From positions 168,236-232,235 of the forward strand of contig NZ_JRKN01000003.1 of NCBI RefSeq assembly GCF_000763905.1: 64,000 bases of DNA, given 5' to 3'. The notes below the pieces were generated by a model. It saw only the letters and a list, made by a program, of their open reading frames with translations. It was not told where the DNA came from and did no database searches. This stretch comes from Paracoccus halophilus (lineage in GTDB: Bacteria > Pseudomonadota > Alphaproteobacteria > Rhodobacterales > Rhodobacteraceae). Both the position numbers and the translations under genes were made by a program. Below, piece after piece: positions 8,666-17,888 of this stretch. Positions within the stretch are counted from its first letter, which is position 1. Every line of letters begins with the position of its first letter.

Positions 8666-9899
8666 TCCGCAGGCATTCGACCGCCAGCTGGCCGAGGCGG
8701 CCCAGCGTTTCGGCACCCCGGCCTATGTCTATGCCACCGATACGGTGGCGGAACGGCTGGCGCATCTGCGCGCGCATCTGGGCCGCTGGTTCGCGATCAG
8801 CTTCGCGGTGAAAAGCAATCCCAATCCGGCCCTGCTGCGCTGGATGGGGGACAGGCTGGACTATCTCGACATCTCGTCGGGCGGCGAATTCGCGCTGAGC
8901 CGGGAAGCCGGCTGGGAGCCCGGCCGGATCAGTTTTACCGGCCCCGCCAAACAGGAGCGCGAGCTGCGTCCCGCCATCGAGGGCGGGCTGGGCGAACTGG
9001 TCCTGGAAAGCCTGCGCGAGGCGGAACTGGCCGATGCCATCGCCGCGCGCGCGGGCCATGTGCAGCCGGTGCTGATCCGCATCGCGCCGGCGCGCGTGCC
9101 CAAGGGCTTTGGCGACCAGATGGCGGGCCGGCCCAGCCCCTTTGGCGTCGATGCCGAGGATGCCGCCCGGATCCTGCCGCAGATCGCCGCCTTGCCCAAC
9201 CTGCGGATCATCGGGCTGCATATCTATTCCGGCACGCAATGCCTGAAACCCGACGCGATCTGCGAGAACTGGCGCATCTTCATGCAGGTCTTTTCGGAAA
9301 CCTGCGCGGCGCTGGACCTGCGCCCGGAAAAGCTGATCTTCGGCGCCGGGCTGGGCATCCCCTATCATCCCGGCGAAACCGAGCTTGACCTGACCGCGAT
9401 CACGGCCGAGATCGGCGCCGATCTGGACGCCTTCCGGGCCGATCCGCGTTTCGCCGACACAAGGCTGGTGCTGGAGCTGGGCCGCTATCTGGTCGGGCCG
9501 GCGGGCTGGTTCGTGACCCGCGTCGTCTCGGTCAAGGAATCGCGCGGCAGCCGCATCGCGATCTGCGATGGCGGGCTGAACGCGAACCTTGCCGCCTCGG
9601 GGAATTTCGGCATGGTCCTGCGGCGCAATTACGTGATGCACCGCGTCGGCGGCGATCAGGGCGGCGCCCGCCCCGAGGAAAAGCAGGATATTTCCGGCCC
9701 GCTCTGCACCTCGATCGACAAGCTGGCCGGCGGCGTCACCCTGCCCCGGCTCGAGGTGGGCGATCTGGTCGCGATCCATGCCTGCGGCGCCTATGGCCCC
9801 AGTGCCAGCCCGCTCTATTTCATCAGCCATCCCCATCCGCGCGAGGTGCTGATCGAAGGCGAGGGCATGCGCGACGCGACCCGGATTCCGGCGCTCTGA
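8646..9899 (+). CDS. Fold-type III PLP decarboxylase, exosortase-A-associated type
   Basis: An Orn/DAP/Arg-decarboxylase family protein of 417 residues. The PLP lysine is Lys56 in FAVKSNPNPAL. Further family motifs are DISSGGEFALS, the glycine-rich phosphate region GAGLGIPY, EPGRYLVGP-like ELGRYLVGPAGWF, and the C-terminal active-site Cys380 in ACGAYGPSASP, as in diaminopimelate decarboxylases. Two starts are possible: TTG at 8640 and ATG at 8646. I take the ATG. Being the last gene of the ligase/ACP trio, it probably decarboxylates an amino acid, either free or ACP-bound. It is unlikely to be LysA because of the context, but DAP decarboxylase activity is not formally excluded. Confidence 0.8.
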   Translation: MSPALADPQAFDRQLAEAAQRFGTPAYVYATDTVAERLAHLRAHLGRWFAISFAVKSNPNPALLRWMGDRLDYLDISSGGEFALSREAGWEPGRISFTGPAKQERELRPAIEGGLGELVLESLREAELADAIAARAGHVQPVLIRIAPARVPKGFGDQMAGRPSPFGVDAEDAARILPQIAALPNLRIIGLHIYSGTQCLKPDAICENWRIFMQVFSETCAALDLRPEKLIFGAGLGIPYHPGETELDLTAITAEIGADLDAFRADPRFADTRLVLELGRYLVGPAGWFVTRVVSVKESRGSRIAICDGGLNANLAASGNFGMVLRRNYVMHRVGGDQGGARPEEKQDISGPLCTSIDKLAGGVTLPRLEVGDLVAIHACGAYGPSASPLYFISHPHPREVLIEGEGMRDATRIPAL

Positions 9900-9942
9900 C
9901 AGGCCGCGTGGCATAGCCGCCACTTCGCGATAACAACTTGCT

Positions 9943-9968
9943 GAAACCGCGCTCTGGCGCCCGGTTTC
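9943..9968 (+). terminator. Stem-loop after the polysaccharide operon
   Basis: GAAACCG at 9943-9949 pairs with CGGTTTC at 9962-9968 around a GC-rich centre. It lies 44 bp after the decarboxylase stop. No U-tract follows, so intrinsic termination is uncertain. It separates the polysaccharide genes from the mrp operon. Confidence 0.4.
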
Positions 9969-10045
9969 GCCGGCCTTGCCGGTTGTGCTCGCGATGCGGC
10001 CGCGTCTATCATGACGCCGATCCCCGATAGAGAAAAAGGACGTCG

Positions 10046-12931
10046 ATGGTCGCGCAGAACCTGTTGCTCATGCTTGTCCTGGCGCCTTTCGTGGCGGCCG
10101 CGCTGGCGGCGACGCTGCCGGCCGGTGCGCGCAATGCCCAATGCTGGCTGGCCGGGCTCAGCATGGCGGTGATGCTGCTGATCCTGGGCATGCTGTACCC
10201 CGAGACGACACAGGGGCGCAGCGTCAGCGGCAGTCTGGACTGGATCGGCACGATCGGGCTGGAGCTGACCTTTCGCATGGACGGCTTTGCCTGGCTGTTC
10301 ATGGTGCTGGTCGCCGGGATCGGCCTGCTGGTGATGCTTTATGCGCGCTATTACATGGCAAGCGACGATTCCTTCCCGCGGCTTTATGCCTGCCTGCTGG
10401 CCTTTGCCGGCGCGATGGCGGGAATGATCCTGTCGGGCAATATCATCATGCTGGTGGTGTTCTGGGAACTGACCAGCTTTGCGTCATTTCTGCTGATCGG
10501 ATACTGGTATCGCCGGCAGGACGCCCGCGACGGCGCACGTATGTCGCTGATCGTGACCGCCTCGGGCGGGCTGTGCCTGCTGGTGGCGATGGTCGTGCTG
10601 GGCCAGATCGCCGGAAGCTATGATCTGGAAACCGTCCTGAAGGCCGGCCCCCGGATCACCGGGCACGCGCTTTATCCGGTGGTGCTGGCGCTGTTCCTGC
10701 TGGGCGCTTTCACCAAATCGGCGCAGCTGCCGTTCCATTTCTGGCTGCCCAACGCCATGGCCGCGCCGACCCCGGTTTCGGCCTATCTGCATTCGGCCAC
10801 CATGGTCAAGGCGGGGGTGTTCGTGCTGCTGCGCTTTCACCCGGCGCTTGGCGGCACGGATGCCTGGTTCCAGATCGTCACCGGCTTCGGGCTGGCGACC
10901 ATGCTGCTGGGCGCGGTGAACGCGCTGTTCAAGCATGACCTCAAGGGGCTTCTGGCCTATTCGACGATCAGCCATCTGGGGCTGATCACCGCGCTTGCCG
11001 GCATCGGCACGCCGCAGGCGCTGATCGCGGCCGTGTTTCACATCGCCAATCACGCGGTCTTCAAGGCCTCGCTCTTCATGGCGGCGGGCATCATCGACCA
11101 TGAGACCGGCACCCGCGACATGCGCCGCCTGTCCGGGCTGGCGCGTGCCATGCCGGTCACCGCAGCACTGGCGATCATCGCCTCGGCCGCGATGGCGGGG
11201 GTGCCGCTGCTGAACGGTTTCCTGTCCAAGGAGATGTTCTTCGAGGCGACCTATCTGTGGAACAATGGCAGTCCGCTGGACAATGCCGCGCCCTATATCG
11301 CCGTTCTCGCCTCGGCCTTCAGCGCCGCCTATTCGCTGCGCTTCATCGTCAAGGTGTTTTTCGGCCCCGACGCGCATGATCTGCCCCGCCAGCCGCATGA
11401 GCCGCATGGCCTGATGCGGCTGCCGGTCCTGGTGCTGGTCGCGATCTGCCTGCTGATCGGCATCCTGCCGCAGCAGGTGCTGGGCGGCTGGCTGCAAACC
11501 GCGAGCCTTGCCCTGATCGGGCCGGACCTGCCCGAATTCAGCCTCAAGATCTGGCACGGCGTCAACGCCCCCTTCGTGATGAGCACGATCGCCATGGGGC
11601 TGGGCGTCCTGCTCTATTTGCTGCCGCGCAGCCAGATCGACACCGGCGAGGACAGCACCCGGCTGATGCGGCGGATGGATGTCGCGCGGCAGTACAACCG
11701 CAGCATGGATATCCTGACCATCCGCCTGCCGCGCGCCGCGCTGCGCCTGCTTTCGGCGAACGGCCTGCAGGCGCAGCTGCGGGCCATCGTGCTGCTGGCG
11801 CTGGCCGGCGGATGGTTCGCGTTGCGGCGGCTGGACTGGAACGTCCCGCTGCCCGCGCTCGGCCCGCGCGAGCTGGTCTTTGGCCTGCTGTGGCTGGTCG
11901 GCGCGGCCTGCGCGATCGGCGCGGCATGGCAGGCGAAATACCACCGTTTCGCGGCGCTGATCCTGATGGGCGGCGCCGGGCTGGTGACCTGCGCGACCTT
12001 TGTCTGGCTGTCCGCCCCAGACCTCGCGGTGACGCAATTGCTGGTCGAGATCGCGACCACCGCCCTGCTGCTGCTGGGCCTGCGCTGGCTGCCCAAGCGC
12101 GACAAGGAAATCGCCGACGACCGGAACCTGCGGGCCCGGGGCCGGCGCTTTCGCGACCTGCTGATCGCCCTTGGATGCGGCACCGGCGCGACCGCCATGG
12201 CGCTGGCGGTGCTGCTGACCGCGCCCGGCGCCGCCGTCGGCGACTGGTTCCTGCGCAACGCCTATGTCGAGGGGGGCGGCACCAATGTCGTGAACGTCAT
12301 CCTGGTCGATTTCCGCGCCTTCGACACGTTCGGCGAGATCACCGTTCTGGCCGTGGTCGGGCTGACCGTCTATGCGCTGCTGCGCCGCTTCCGCCCGGCG
12401 CCGGAAAGCGCCGAGCGCCCGCGCCTGCAGCTTGACGACGGGGAACAGGCGCTCGAGGCCTATCTGTTCGTTCCCGCCGTCATCATGCAATGGCTGTTCG
12501 CGCCGATCATCGCCCTGTCGGCCTATCTGTTCTTTCGCGGCCATGACCTGCCCGGCGGCGGTTTCGCGGCCGGCGTCACGCTGGCGGTGGCCTTTCTGCT
12601 GCAATATGTCGCCGCCAATGTCCGCTGGGTCGAGGCGCGGCTGACCGTGCTGCCGATGCGCTGGATGGGGGCCGGGCTGACCACCGCGGCCATGGTCGGC
12701 GCGGGATCCTGGATCTTCGGCTATCCGTTCCTGACCGCGCATGCGCAATATCTGGACATCCCGCTGATCGGCAAGGTGCCGTTCTCGACCGCGATGCTGT
12801 TCGATTTCGGGGTGTTTTCGCTGGTGCTGGGCGCCATCGTGCTGATGCTGATCGCGATTGCCCACCAGTCGCTGCGCGTGGCATCGCGCCCGGCGCCCGC
12901 CCCGCGCGAAACCGGGACGGAGGCAGGCTGA
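10046..12931 (+). CDS. mrpA: Na+/H+ antiporter subunit MrpA fused to MrpB
   Basis: A large integral membrane protein of 961 residues. The first 500 or so form a NuoL-like proton-pumping core: MVFWELTSFASFLLIGYWY, HFWLPNAMAAPTPVSAYLHS (the Glu/Lys/His channel region) and AYSTISHLGLI. A middle MrpA C-domain follows, and from about residue 790 there is an MrpB-type domain (FVPAVIMQWLFAPIIALSAY, FFRGHDLPGGGFAAGV). The A-B fusion is the arrangement of rhizobial PhaAB and other alphaproteobacteria. The complex exchanges cytoplasmic Na+ (or K+) for protons and supports pH and salt tolerance. ATG at 10046 follows AAAAAGGA. Its stop overlaps mrpC by TGATG. No separate mrpB exists, as expected. Confidence 0.94.
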   Translation: MVAQNLLLMLVLAPFVAAALAATLPAGARNAQCWLAGLSMAVMLLILGMLYPETTQGRSVSGSLDWIGTIGLELTFRMDGFAWLFMVLVAGIGLLVMLYARYYMASDDSFPRLYACLLAFAGAMAGMILSGNIIMLVVFWELTSFASFLLIGYWYRRQDARDGARMSLIVTASGGLCLLVAMVVLGQIAGSYDLETVLKAGPRITGHALYPVVLALFLLGAFTKSAQLPFHFWLPNAMAAPTPVSAYLHSATMVKAGVFVLLRFHPALGGTDAWFQIVTGFGLATMLLGAVNALFKHDLKGLLAYSTISHLGLITALAGIGTPQALIAAVFHIANHAVFKASLFMAAGIIDHETGTRDMRRLSGLARAMPVTAALAIIASAAMAGVPLLNGFLSKEMFFEATYLWNNGSPLDNAAPYIAVLASAFSAAYSLRFIVKVFFGPDAHDLPRQPHEPHGLMRLPVLVLVAICLLIGILPQQVLGGWLQTASLALIGPDLPEFSLKIWHGVNAPFVMSTIAMGLGVLLYLLPRSQIDTGEDSTRLMRRMDVARQYNRSMDILTIRLPRAALRLLSANGLQAQLRAIVLLALAGGWFALRRLDWNVPLPALGPRELVFGLLWLVGAACAIGAAWQAKYHRFAALILMGGAGLVTCATFVWLSAPDLAVTQLLVEIATTALLLLGLRWLPKRDKEIADDRNLRARGRRFRDLLIALGCGTGATAMALAVLLTAPGAAVGDWFLRNAYVEGGGTNVVNVILVDFRAFDTFGEITVLAVVGLTVYALLRRFRPAPESAERPRLQLDDGEQALEAYLFVPAVIMQWLFAPIIALSAYLFFRGHDLPGGGFAAGVTLAVAFLLQYVAANVRWVEARLTVLPMRWMGAGLTTAAMVGAGSWIFGYPFLTAHAQYLDIPLIGKVPFSTAMLFDFGVFSLVLGAIVLMLIAIAHQSLRVASRPAPAPRETGTEAG

Positions 12932-13278
12932 TGGAGGTTATTCTTGCGCTGGCAATCGGGGTTCTGGTCGGCTCGGGCGTCTGGCTGATGCTGCGGCCAC
13001 GCTCGTATCAGGTGATCGTCGGGCTGTGCCTGCTGGCCTATGGCGTGAACCTGTTCATCTTTGCCATGGGACGGCTTTACATCGGCGCCGCCCCGATCAT
13101 GCCCAAGGGCGGCTTCATCGATCCCGCCGCCTATGCCGATCCGCTGCCGCAATCGCTGGTGCTGACCGCCATCGTCATCAGCTTTGCCACCACGGCGCTG
13201 TTTCTGGTGGTGATGATCGCCGCGCGCGGGGTCACCGGAACCGACCATGTGGACGGAAAGGAGCGCAACCAGTCATGA
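12931..13278 (+). CDS. mrpC: Na+/H+ antiporter subunit MrpC
   Basis: A NuoK-like membrane protein of 115 residues with three hydrophobic segments: MEVILALAIGVLVGSGVWLML, a second starting YQVIVGLCLLAYGVNLFIFA, and a third starting QSLVLTAIVISFATTALFLV. DPLPQSLVLTAIVIS is the family hallmark. It lies between the A and D subunits and bridges them within the Mrp complex. Translation is coupled on both sides (TGATG with mrpA, ATGA with mrpD). Normal length. Confidence 0.94.
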   Translation: MEVILALAIGVLVGSGVWLMLRPRSYQVIVGLCLLAYGVNLFIFAMGRLYIGAAPIMPKGGFIDPAAYADPLPQSLVLTAIVISFATTALFLVVMIAARGVTGTDHVDGKERNQS

Positions 13279-14981
13279 ACGGAGCCCCGCTGCCCGATCA
13301 CATGATCATCGCCCCGATCCTGGTCCCGCTGGTTGCGGGGGCGATCATGCTGTTCTACAATGACAGCAACCGCCAGACCAAGATGCTGATCGGGCTGGCC
13401 GCCGTGGGGCTGACTTTCCTCGTCTCGGTGGAGCTGCTGGCGGATGTGAAATCCGCGACCGAACGCGGCGGCACGGTCGTCGGGCTTTACCGGCTGGGCG
13501 ACTGGCCGGTGCCGGTCGGCATCGTGCTGGTGCTGGACCGGCTGTCGGCGATGATGGTCATGCTGACCGCGCTGCTGGCCGCGCCTTCGCTGATCTATGC
13601 CGCCGCCGGCTGGCACGGCAAGGGACAGCATTACCACAGCATGTTCCAGTTCCTTCTGGCCGGCGTCAACGGCGCCTTCCTGACCGGGGATCTGTTCAAT
13701 CTGTTCGTCTTTTTCGAGGTGATGCTGGCCGCGTCCTATGGCGTGATGCTGCATGGCTCGGGGCCGGAGCGGATCAAGACCGGGCTGCATTACATCGCGA
13801 TCAACCTTGCCGCCTCGCTGCTGTTCCTGATCGGGGTGGCGCTCGTCTATGGCACCACCGGCACGCTGAACATGGCCGATATCGCCCGCGCCCTGTCGCG
13901 GCTGGACGGCGCCGACCGGCCGCTGTTCCATGCCGCCGCCAGCTTTCTGGGGCTGGCCTTCCTGATCAAGGCGGCGATCTGGCCGGTCTGTTTCTGGCTG
14001 CCGCCGACCTATGCCGCGGCCTCGCCGCCGGCCGCCGCGATCATGGCGATCATGACCAAGGTCGGTGTCTATGTGATCCTGCGCCTGTCGCTGCTGGTGC
14101 TGGGGCCGGATGCCGGCGTCTCGGCGGGTTTCGGCGCGCCGGCCCTGATGATCGGCGGCATCGTGACCATGGGTTTCGGCATGATCGGCATTCTCGGCGC
14201 GCCGGAACTGGGCCGCAAGGGGGGCTATCTGGCGATCATTTCGTCGGGGACGGTGCTGGCGGCGGTCGGCTTTGCCCAGGCCGGCGGCGGCGCGCTGATG
14301 CTGGGCGGCGCGCTTTACTATCTGGTCGGCTCGACGGCGGCGATCTCGGCCTTTTTCCTGATCGCCGAGCCGGTCAGCCGCGGCGATGGCGGCGACGACG
14401 CCCCCCAGGAGCCCCCCGATCCGCTGAGGGAACGCTGGGCACCGATGGGGCTGGACACGGTCGAGGACACCTCGGCCCCGGCCAGCGAACGCACGGTGAG
14501 CTGGCTGACCATGGCGATCTGCTTCGCGCTGGTCGCCTCGATGCTGGCCGGGCTGCCGCCGCTGCCGGGCTTCATCGGCAAGCTTGCCATCCTGCGCGGC
14601 GCGATGCAGGACAACCTGGGCCCGGCAGGAGAGTTTCCCGCCATTCTCTGGGCCTATCTCGCCATGCTGATCCTGTCCGGGCTTGGCGCCCTGATCGCCT
14701 TGATGCGCTTCGGCATTCGCCGCTTCTGGGCCAATGAGGCGCCGGCGCCGCGCATCCTTGCACTTGAGGTCGTGCCGGTGGTCCTCCTGCTGGCCATGAT
14801 CGCGCTGCAGACGCTGCGGGCCGAGGCGCTGCTGAACTATACCCATGCCACTGCCATCGCCCTGCTGGAGCCCGGCACCTATCGCGATGCGGTGCTGGCG
14901 CAGGCGCAGGACGTTCGCGCGGCGCCGACCCAGAACATCGTGCCCGACCTGCCCCGCGACGGCCAGGAGGCCGCACCATGA
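13275..14981 (+). CDS. mrpD: Na+/H+ antiporter subunit MrpD
   Basis: A NuoM/N-like membrane subunit of 568 residues with about 14 membrane helices. Typical stretches are FFEVMLAASYGVMLHGSG (channel Glu), LGLAFLIKAAIWPVCFWLP (channel Lys) and PPAAAIMAIMTKVGVYVILR. Residues near 375-395 form a hydrophilic insert rich in Pro, Glu and Asp (DGGDDAPQEPPDPL), common in alphaproteobacterial homologues. It provides one of the ion channels of the antiporter. The ATG at 13275 overlaps the mrpC stop; the longer upstream open frame is antisense-like noise. It overlaps mrpE by ATGA. Confidence 0.94.
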   Translation: MNGAPLPDHMIIAPILVPLVAGAIMLFYNDSNRQTKMLIGLAAVGLTFLVSVELLADVKSATERGGTVVGLYRLGDWPVPVGIVLVLDRLSAMMVMLTALLAAPSLIYAAAGWHGKGQHYHSMFQFLLAGVNGAFLTGDLFNLFVFFEVMLAASYGVMLHGSGPERIKTGLHYIAINLAASLLFLIGVALVYGTTGTLNMADIARALSRLDGADRPLFHAAASFLGLAFLIKAAIWPVCFWLPPTYAAASPPAAAIMAIMTKVGVYVILRLSLLVLGPDAGVSAGFGAPALMIGGIVTMGFGMIGILGAPELGRKGGYLAIISSGTVLAAVGFAQAGGGALMLGGALYYLVGSTAAISAFFLIAEPVSRGDGGDDAPQEPPDPLRERWAPMGLDTVEDTSAPASERTVSWLTMAICFALVASMLAGLPPLPGFIGKLAILRGAMQDNLGPAGEFPAILWAYLAMLILSGLGALIALMRFGIRRFWANEAPAPRILALEVVPVVLLLAMIALQTLRAEALLNYTHATAIALLEPGTYRDAVLAQAQDVRAAPTQNIVPDLPRDGQEAAP

Positions 14982-15466
14982 GCCGCCTTGCCCCGCATCC
15001 GGTCCTGTCGGTCGCGCTGGTGCTGATGTGGCTGTTCCTGACCCGGTTCTCGCTGGGCCATCTGGTGCTGGGCAGCGTCATCGCCCTGACCGCCGGCTGG
15101 GCGGTCGAGCATCTGCATCCCAGCCGGCCGCGCTTTCGCCGCTGGATCGCCGTGCCGCGCCTGATCTCGATCGTGATGCGCGACATCCTGCGCTCGAATA
15201 TCGGGGTGGCGCGGATCGTGCTGCTGGGGCCGGACCACCCGGCCTATAATTCCGGCTTCATCGACCTGGAACTGCGCCTGCGCGATCCGAATGCCATCGC
15301 CGTGCTGGCGCTGATCGTGACCGCCACGCCCGGGACCTCATGGGTGGAATACGAACGCCACGAGGGCCGCCTGCTTCTGCATGTGCTCGACCTGAAAAGC
15401 GACGATGACTGGCAAAGCCTGATCCACGACCGCTACGAGGCCCTGCTGATGGAGATATTCGAATGA
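14978..15466 (+). CDS. mrpE: Na+/H+ antiporter subunit MrpE
   Basis: A protein of 162 residues with N-terminal membrane segments ([20 protein letters not shown]) and a cytoplasmic tail containing [17 protein letters not shown], which matches the MrpE signature around TPGT. It is a structural subunit of the Mrp complex, required for assembly in characterised systems. It is coupled by ATGA on both sides. Length is normal. Confidence 0.93.
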   Translation: MSRLAPHPVLSVALVLMWLFLTRFSLGHLVLGSVIALTAGWAVEHLHPSRPRFRRWIAVPRLISIVMRDILRSNIGVARIVLLGPDHPAYNSGFIDLELRLRDPNAIAVLALIVTATPGTSWVEYERHEGRLLLHVLDLKSDDDWQSLIHDRYEALLMEIFE

Positions 15467-15744
15467 GCGCCATGATCCTGGGATTCGCCCTGGTCTATGC
15501 CCAGTTCGCGCTGATCCTGTCGCTTGCGCTGGCCTGCTGGCGCATGCTGCGCGGGCCGCGCGCGCAGGACCGCGTGCTGGGGCTGGATACGATGTATGTC
15601 AACGCCATGCTGCTGTTTCTGCTGGTCGGCATGGGCAACGGCAATGTGTTTTTCTTTGAAAGCGCGCTGGTGATCGCGGTGCTGGGTTTCGTGACCACGG
15701 TCTGCGCGGCCAAGTTCCTGATGCGCGGCGAGGTGATCGAATGA
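15463..15744 (+). CDS. mrpF: Na+/H+ antiporter subunit MrpF
   Basis: A protein of 93 residues with three membrane helices. The motif [21 protein letters not shown] matches the MrpF signature RGP-x(2)-DR-x-(L/A)-x-D, with the conserved Asp implicated in Na+ and bile-salt efflux in Bacillus. It is coupled by ATGA to mrpE and mrpG. Confidence 0.93.
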   Translation: MSAMILGFALVYAQFALILSLALACWRMLRGPRAQDRVLGLDTMYVNAMLLFLLVGMGNGNVFFFESALVIAVLGFVTTVCAAKFLMRGEVIE

Positions 15745-16175
15745 GGCATCTCGAACAACTGCCGCCATGGGCCGCCATCATCATCGCGCTATGCGTCGCC
15801 ATCGGCGCCTCGATGACGCTTCTGGGCGGGCTGGGCGTGGTGCGGCTGAAAAGCTTCTACCAGCGCCTGCACGCCCAGACCCTGGCCTATAGCGCCGGCA
15901 CGCTGCTGACCATCATTGCCTCGATGCTGATGTTTTCGCTGCTGGAAAGCCGCACCGTGCTGCATGAGCTGATCATCGGCGTTTTCGTCATCGTCACGAC
16001 GCCAGTGACGACGCTGATGCTGAGCCGCGCCGCCCTGCGCCGCGACCGGGACGCCAAGCTGGGCCATGACGAGATCGTGCCGCCGCAGCGGCGCGCCGGG
16101 CCGGCGAAACCCGATCCGGCTAGCGCGACTCCGCCAATACCCGCCGCAGCAGCGCCGGATCGACCTGATCGGTGA
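15741..16175 (+). CDS. mrpG: Na+/H+ antiporter subunit MrpG
   Basis: A protein of 144 residues with three membrane helices. [26 protein letters not shown] corresponds to the MrpG signature G-x(2)-R-x-(P/K)-D/S-x-Y-x-R-L-H-A (19 residues quoted piecewise: [15 protein letters not shown]). The last 40 residues are a polar tail rich in Pro, Ala and Arg. Its 3' end overlaps the convergent aroB gene by 56 bp, so the two transcripts overlap at their ends. It completes the seven-function mrp operon. Confidence 0.92.
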   Translation: MRHLEQLPPWAAIIIALCVAIGASMTLLGGLGVVRLKSFYQRLHAQTLAYSAGTLLTIIASMLMFSLLESRTVLHELIIGVFVIVTTPVTTLMLSRAALRRDRDAKLGHDEIVPPQRRAGPAKPDPASATPPIPAAAAPDRPDR

Positions 16176-17223
16176 CAAAGGCCCGCCCGATGCCGCGCGC
16201 CAGGATGAAGCGCAGCCGGCCGTCCTGGACCTTCTTGTCCTGGGCCATCAGGGCGATCAGCGCATCGTCATCGGGCAGCTCGCCGGGAATATCGGCGATC
16301 CGCGCGGGCAGGCCCATGGCCGCGAGATGCGCCGCCACGCGCGAGGGCGCCTCCTGGCTGCACAGGCCCATCTTTGCCGACAGCTCATAGGCCAGCGCGC
16401 AGCCGATCGCCACGCCCTCGCCATGCAGCAGGCGGTCCGAATAGCCGGTCGCCGATTCCAGTGCATGGCCGAAGGTATGGCCCAGATTGAGCAGCGCCCG
16501 GTCGCCCTGTTCGGTTTCGTCGCGCTGGACGATATCCGCCTTCATCCGGACCGAGTGGCGCACGGCCTGCTGGCGCAGCGCCGGATCGCGCGCCAGCCCG
16601 GCGGCATTGGCTTCGAGCCATTCAAAAAAGCCTTCATCGCCCAGCAGCCCGTATTTCGCCACCTCGCCGTAACCGGCGCGGAAATCGCGCGGGCTCAGCG
16701 TGGCGAGCGTGTCGATATCGGCAAGCACCAGCGCCGGCTGATGAAAGGCGCCGATCAGGTTCTTGCCCTGCGGGCTGTTGACGCCGGTCTTGCCGCCGAC
16801 CGAACTGTCCACCTGCGCCAGCAGCGTGGTCGGAATCTGCACGAAGCGCACGCCGCGGCGCAGGATCGCGGCGGCAAATCCCGCCAGATCGCCGATCACG
16901 CCACCGCCCAGGGCGATGACCAGATCGCGCCGCTCGATCCTTTGCGCGATCAGCCATTCGGTGGCGCGGCCGATCTCGGCCCAGCATTTCGTGGCCTCAC
17001 CGGCGGGCAGCGCCAGCGCCGGCGCCTCGATCCCGGCCCCTGCCAGGGCCTCTTGCAGCGCCGGCAGGTGCAAGGCCGCGACAGTCTCGTCGGTCAGGAT
17101 CGCGACGCGACGCCGGCCCGCCAGCGCCACGATCTCGTCGCCGGCGCGCGCCAGCAGGCCCTGCCCGATCCGCACGTCATAGGAGCGCGCGCCCAGATCC
17201 ACATGAACCGTCTCGATGCTCAT
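16120..17223 (-). CDS. aroB: 3-dehydroquinate synthase
   Basis: A cytoplasmic enzyme of 367 residues that makes 3-dehydroquinate from DAHP, the second step of the shikimate pathway. It needs NAD+ and a divalent metal. Hallmarks are VIALGGGVIGDLAGFAAA, TTLLAQVDSSVGGKTGVN, GYGEVAKYGLL with the metal-binding Glu, LLNLGHTFGHALE and LLHGEGVAIG (His ligands). Its ATG overlaps the aroK stop by ATGA, so aroK-aroB form an operon, as in many alphaproteobacteria. The 3' end runs 56 bp into convergent mrpG. Confidence 0.96.
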   Translation of the reverse strand: MSIETVHVDLGARSYDVRIGQGLLARAGDEIVALAGRRRVAILTDETVAALHLPALQEALAGAGIEAPALALPAGEATKCWAEIGRATEWLIAQRIERRDLVIALGGGVIGDLAGFAAAILRRGVRFVQIPTTLLAQVDSSVGGKTGVNSPQGKNLIGAFHQPALVLADIDTLATLSPRDFRAGYGEVAKYGLLGDEGFFEWLEANAAGLARDPALRQQAVRHSVRMKADIVQRDETEQGDRALLNLGHTFGHALESATGYSDRLLHGEGVAIGCALAYELSAKMGLCSQEAPSRVAAHLAAMGLPARIADIPGELPDDDALIALMAQDKKVQDGRLRFILARGIGRAFVTDQVDPALLRRVLAESR

Positions 17224-17756
17224 TTATCCTCCAGGATTGCGGGGTCGTGGTCCCTGATCGCCTCGATCACGCGAGTCGCGGTCTGGCCGATGCTGTCGCC
17301 CTGCCGCGCCTGAACGCGGATATCGGCCAGGGCATAGACCGGGCCGCGCTCGGCCAGCAGCCGCGCCAGCGTCCCGCGCGGGTCGGCGGTCTGCAAGAGC
17401 GGCCGCGTCGGGCGGTGGCGGACGCGGTGCCACAGGGTCTCCAGATCGCAGTCAAGCCAGACCGAAACCCCGTGATCGCCGATGCGGGTGCGGTTTTCCG
17501 GCCGCAGCCAGGCGCCGCCCCCGGTCGAGACCACCCCCCTGCCCGAGGCCAGCACCCGGCCCAGAACCTCTGATTCGCGGGCGCGAAAGAACTGCTCGCC
17601 ATCGCGGGCGAAGATCTCCGGGATGGTCATTGCGGCGGCGCGCTCGATCTCGACATCGGTATCCGAAAAGGGGCGATGCAACCGGCGCGACAACTCGCCC
17701 CCGATCGCGGTCTTTCCCGCCCCCATCATCCCGATCAGCACGATGTTTTGCCGCAT
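17220..17756 (-). CDS. aroK: Shikimate kinase
   Basis: A P-loop kinase of 178 residues that phosphorylates shikimate at the 3-hydroxyl using ATP. The Walker A motif is GMMGAGKTAIG near the N-terminus. DTDVEIE is the shikimate-binding Asp region, FRARESEVL the Glu/Arg region, STGGGAWL the glycine motif, and RPTRPLL the lid. I chose ATG at 17756 because GGAGG lies upstream. An ATG at 17777 would add seven residues (MEGFLRV) but has no visible ribosome-binding site. A much longer open frame continues upstream without protein-like sequence. Divergent from the small membrane protein gene at 17889. Confidence 0.94.
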   Translation of the reverse strand: MRQNIVLIGMMGAGKTAIGGELSRRLHRPFSDTDVEIERAAAMTIPEIFARDGEQFFRARESEVLGRVLASGRGVVSTGGGAWLRPENRTRIGDHGVSVWLDCDLETLWHRVRHRPTRPLLQTADPRGTLARLLAERGPVYALADIRVQARQGDSIGQTATRVIEAIRDHDPAILEDK

Positions 17757-17888
17757 CACCCGCAAGAACCCCTCCATTCGAACCGTGTGACTGATGGCGT
17801 GATCTTTCCGGAAATGCCATATATATTTCGCACGAGCCGGCATAAGACCGGAACGACAAGACAATTTCGAGGCGGAAAGGGCATTTTC

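Noticed and set aside
6767..8716. 649-codon minus-strand open frame opposite the AMP ligase
   Set aside because: The plus strand has a clear ANL enzyme with all motifs; the antisense frame has none.
8646..9899. Housekeeping diaminopimelate decarboxylase LysA
   Set aside because: Shared motifs exist, but overlap with the ACP gene and the adjacent ligase point to the specialised decarboxylase group. Not fully excluded.
10484..12865. 793-codon minus-strand open frame opposite mrpA
   Set aside because: Antisense artefact of GC-rich codon use; composition is dominated by Gln, Arg, Asp and Gly with no hydrophobic core or motif.
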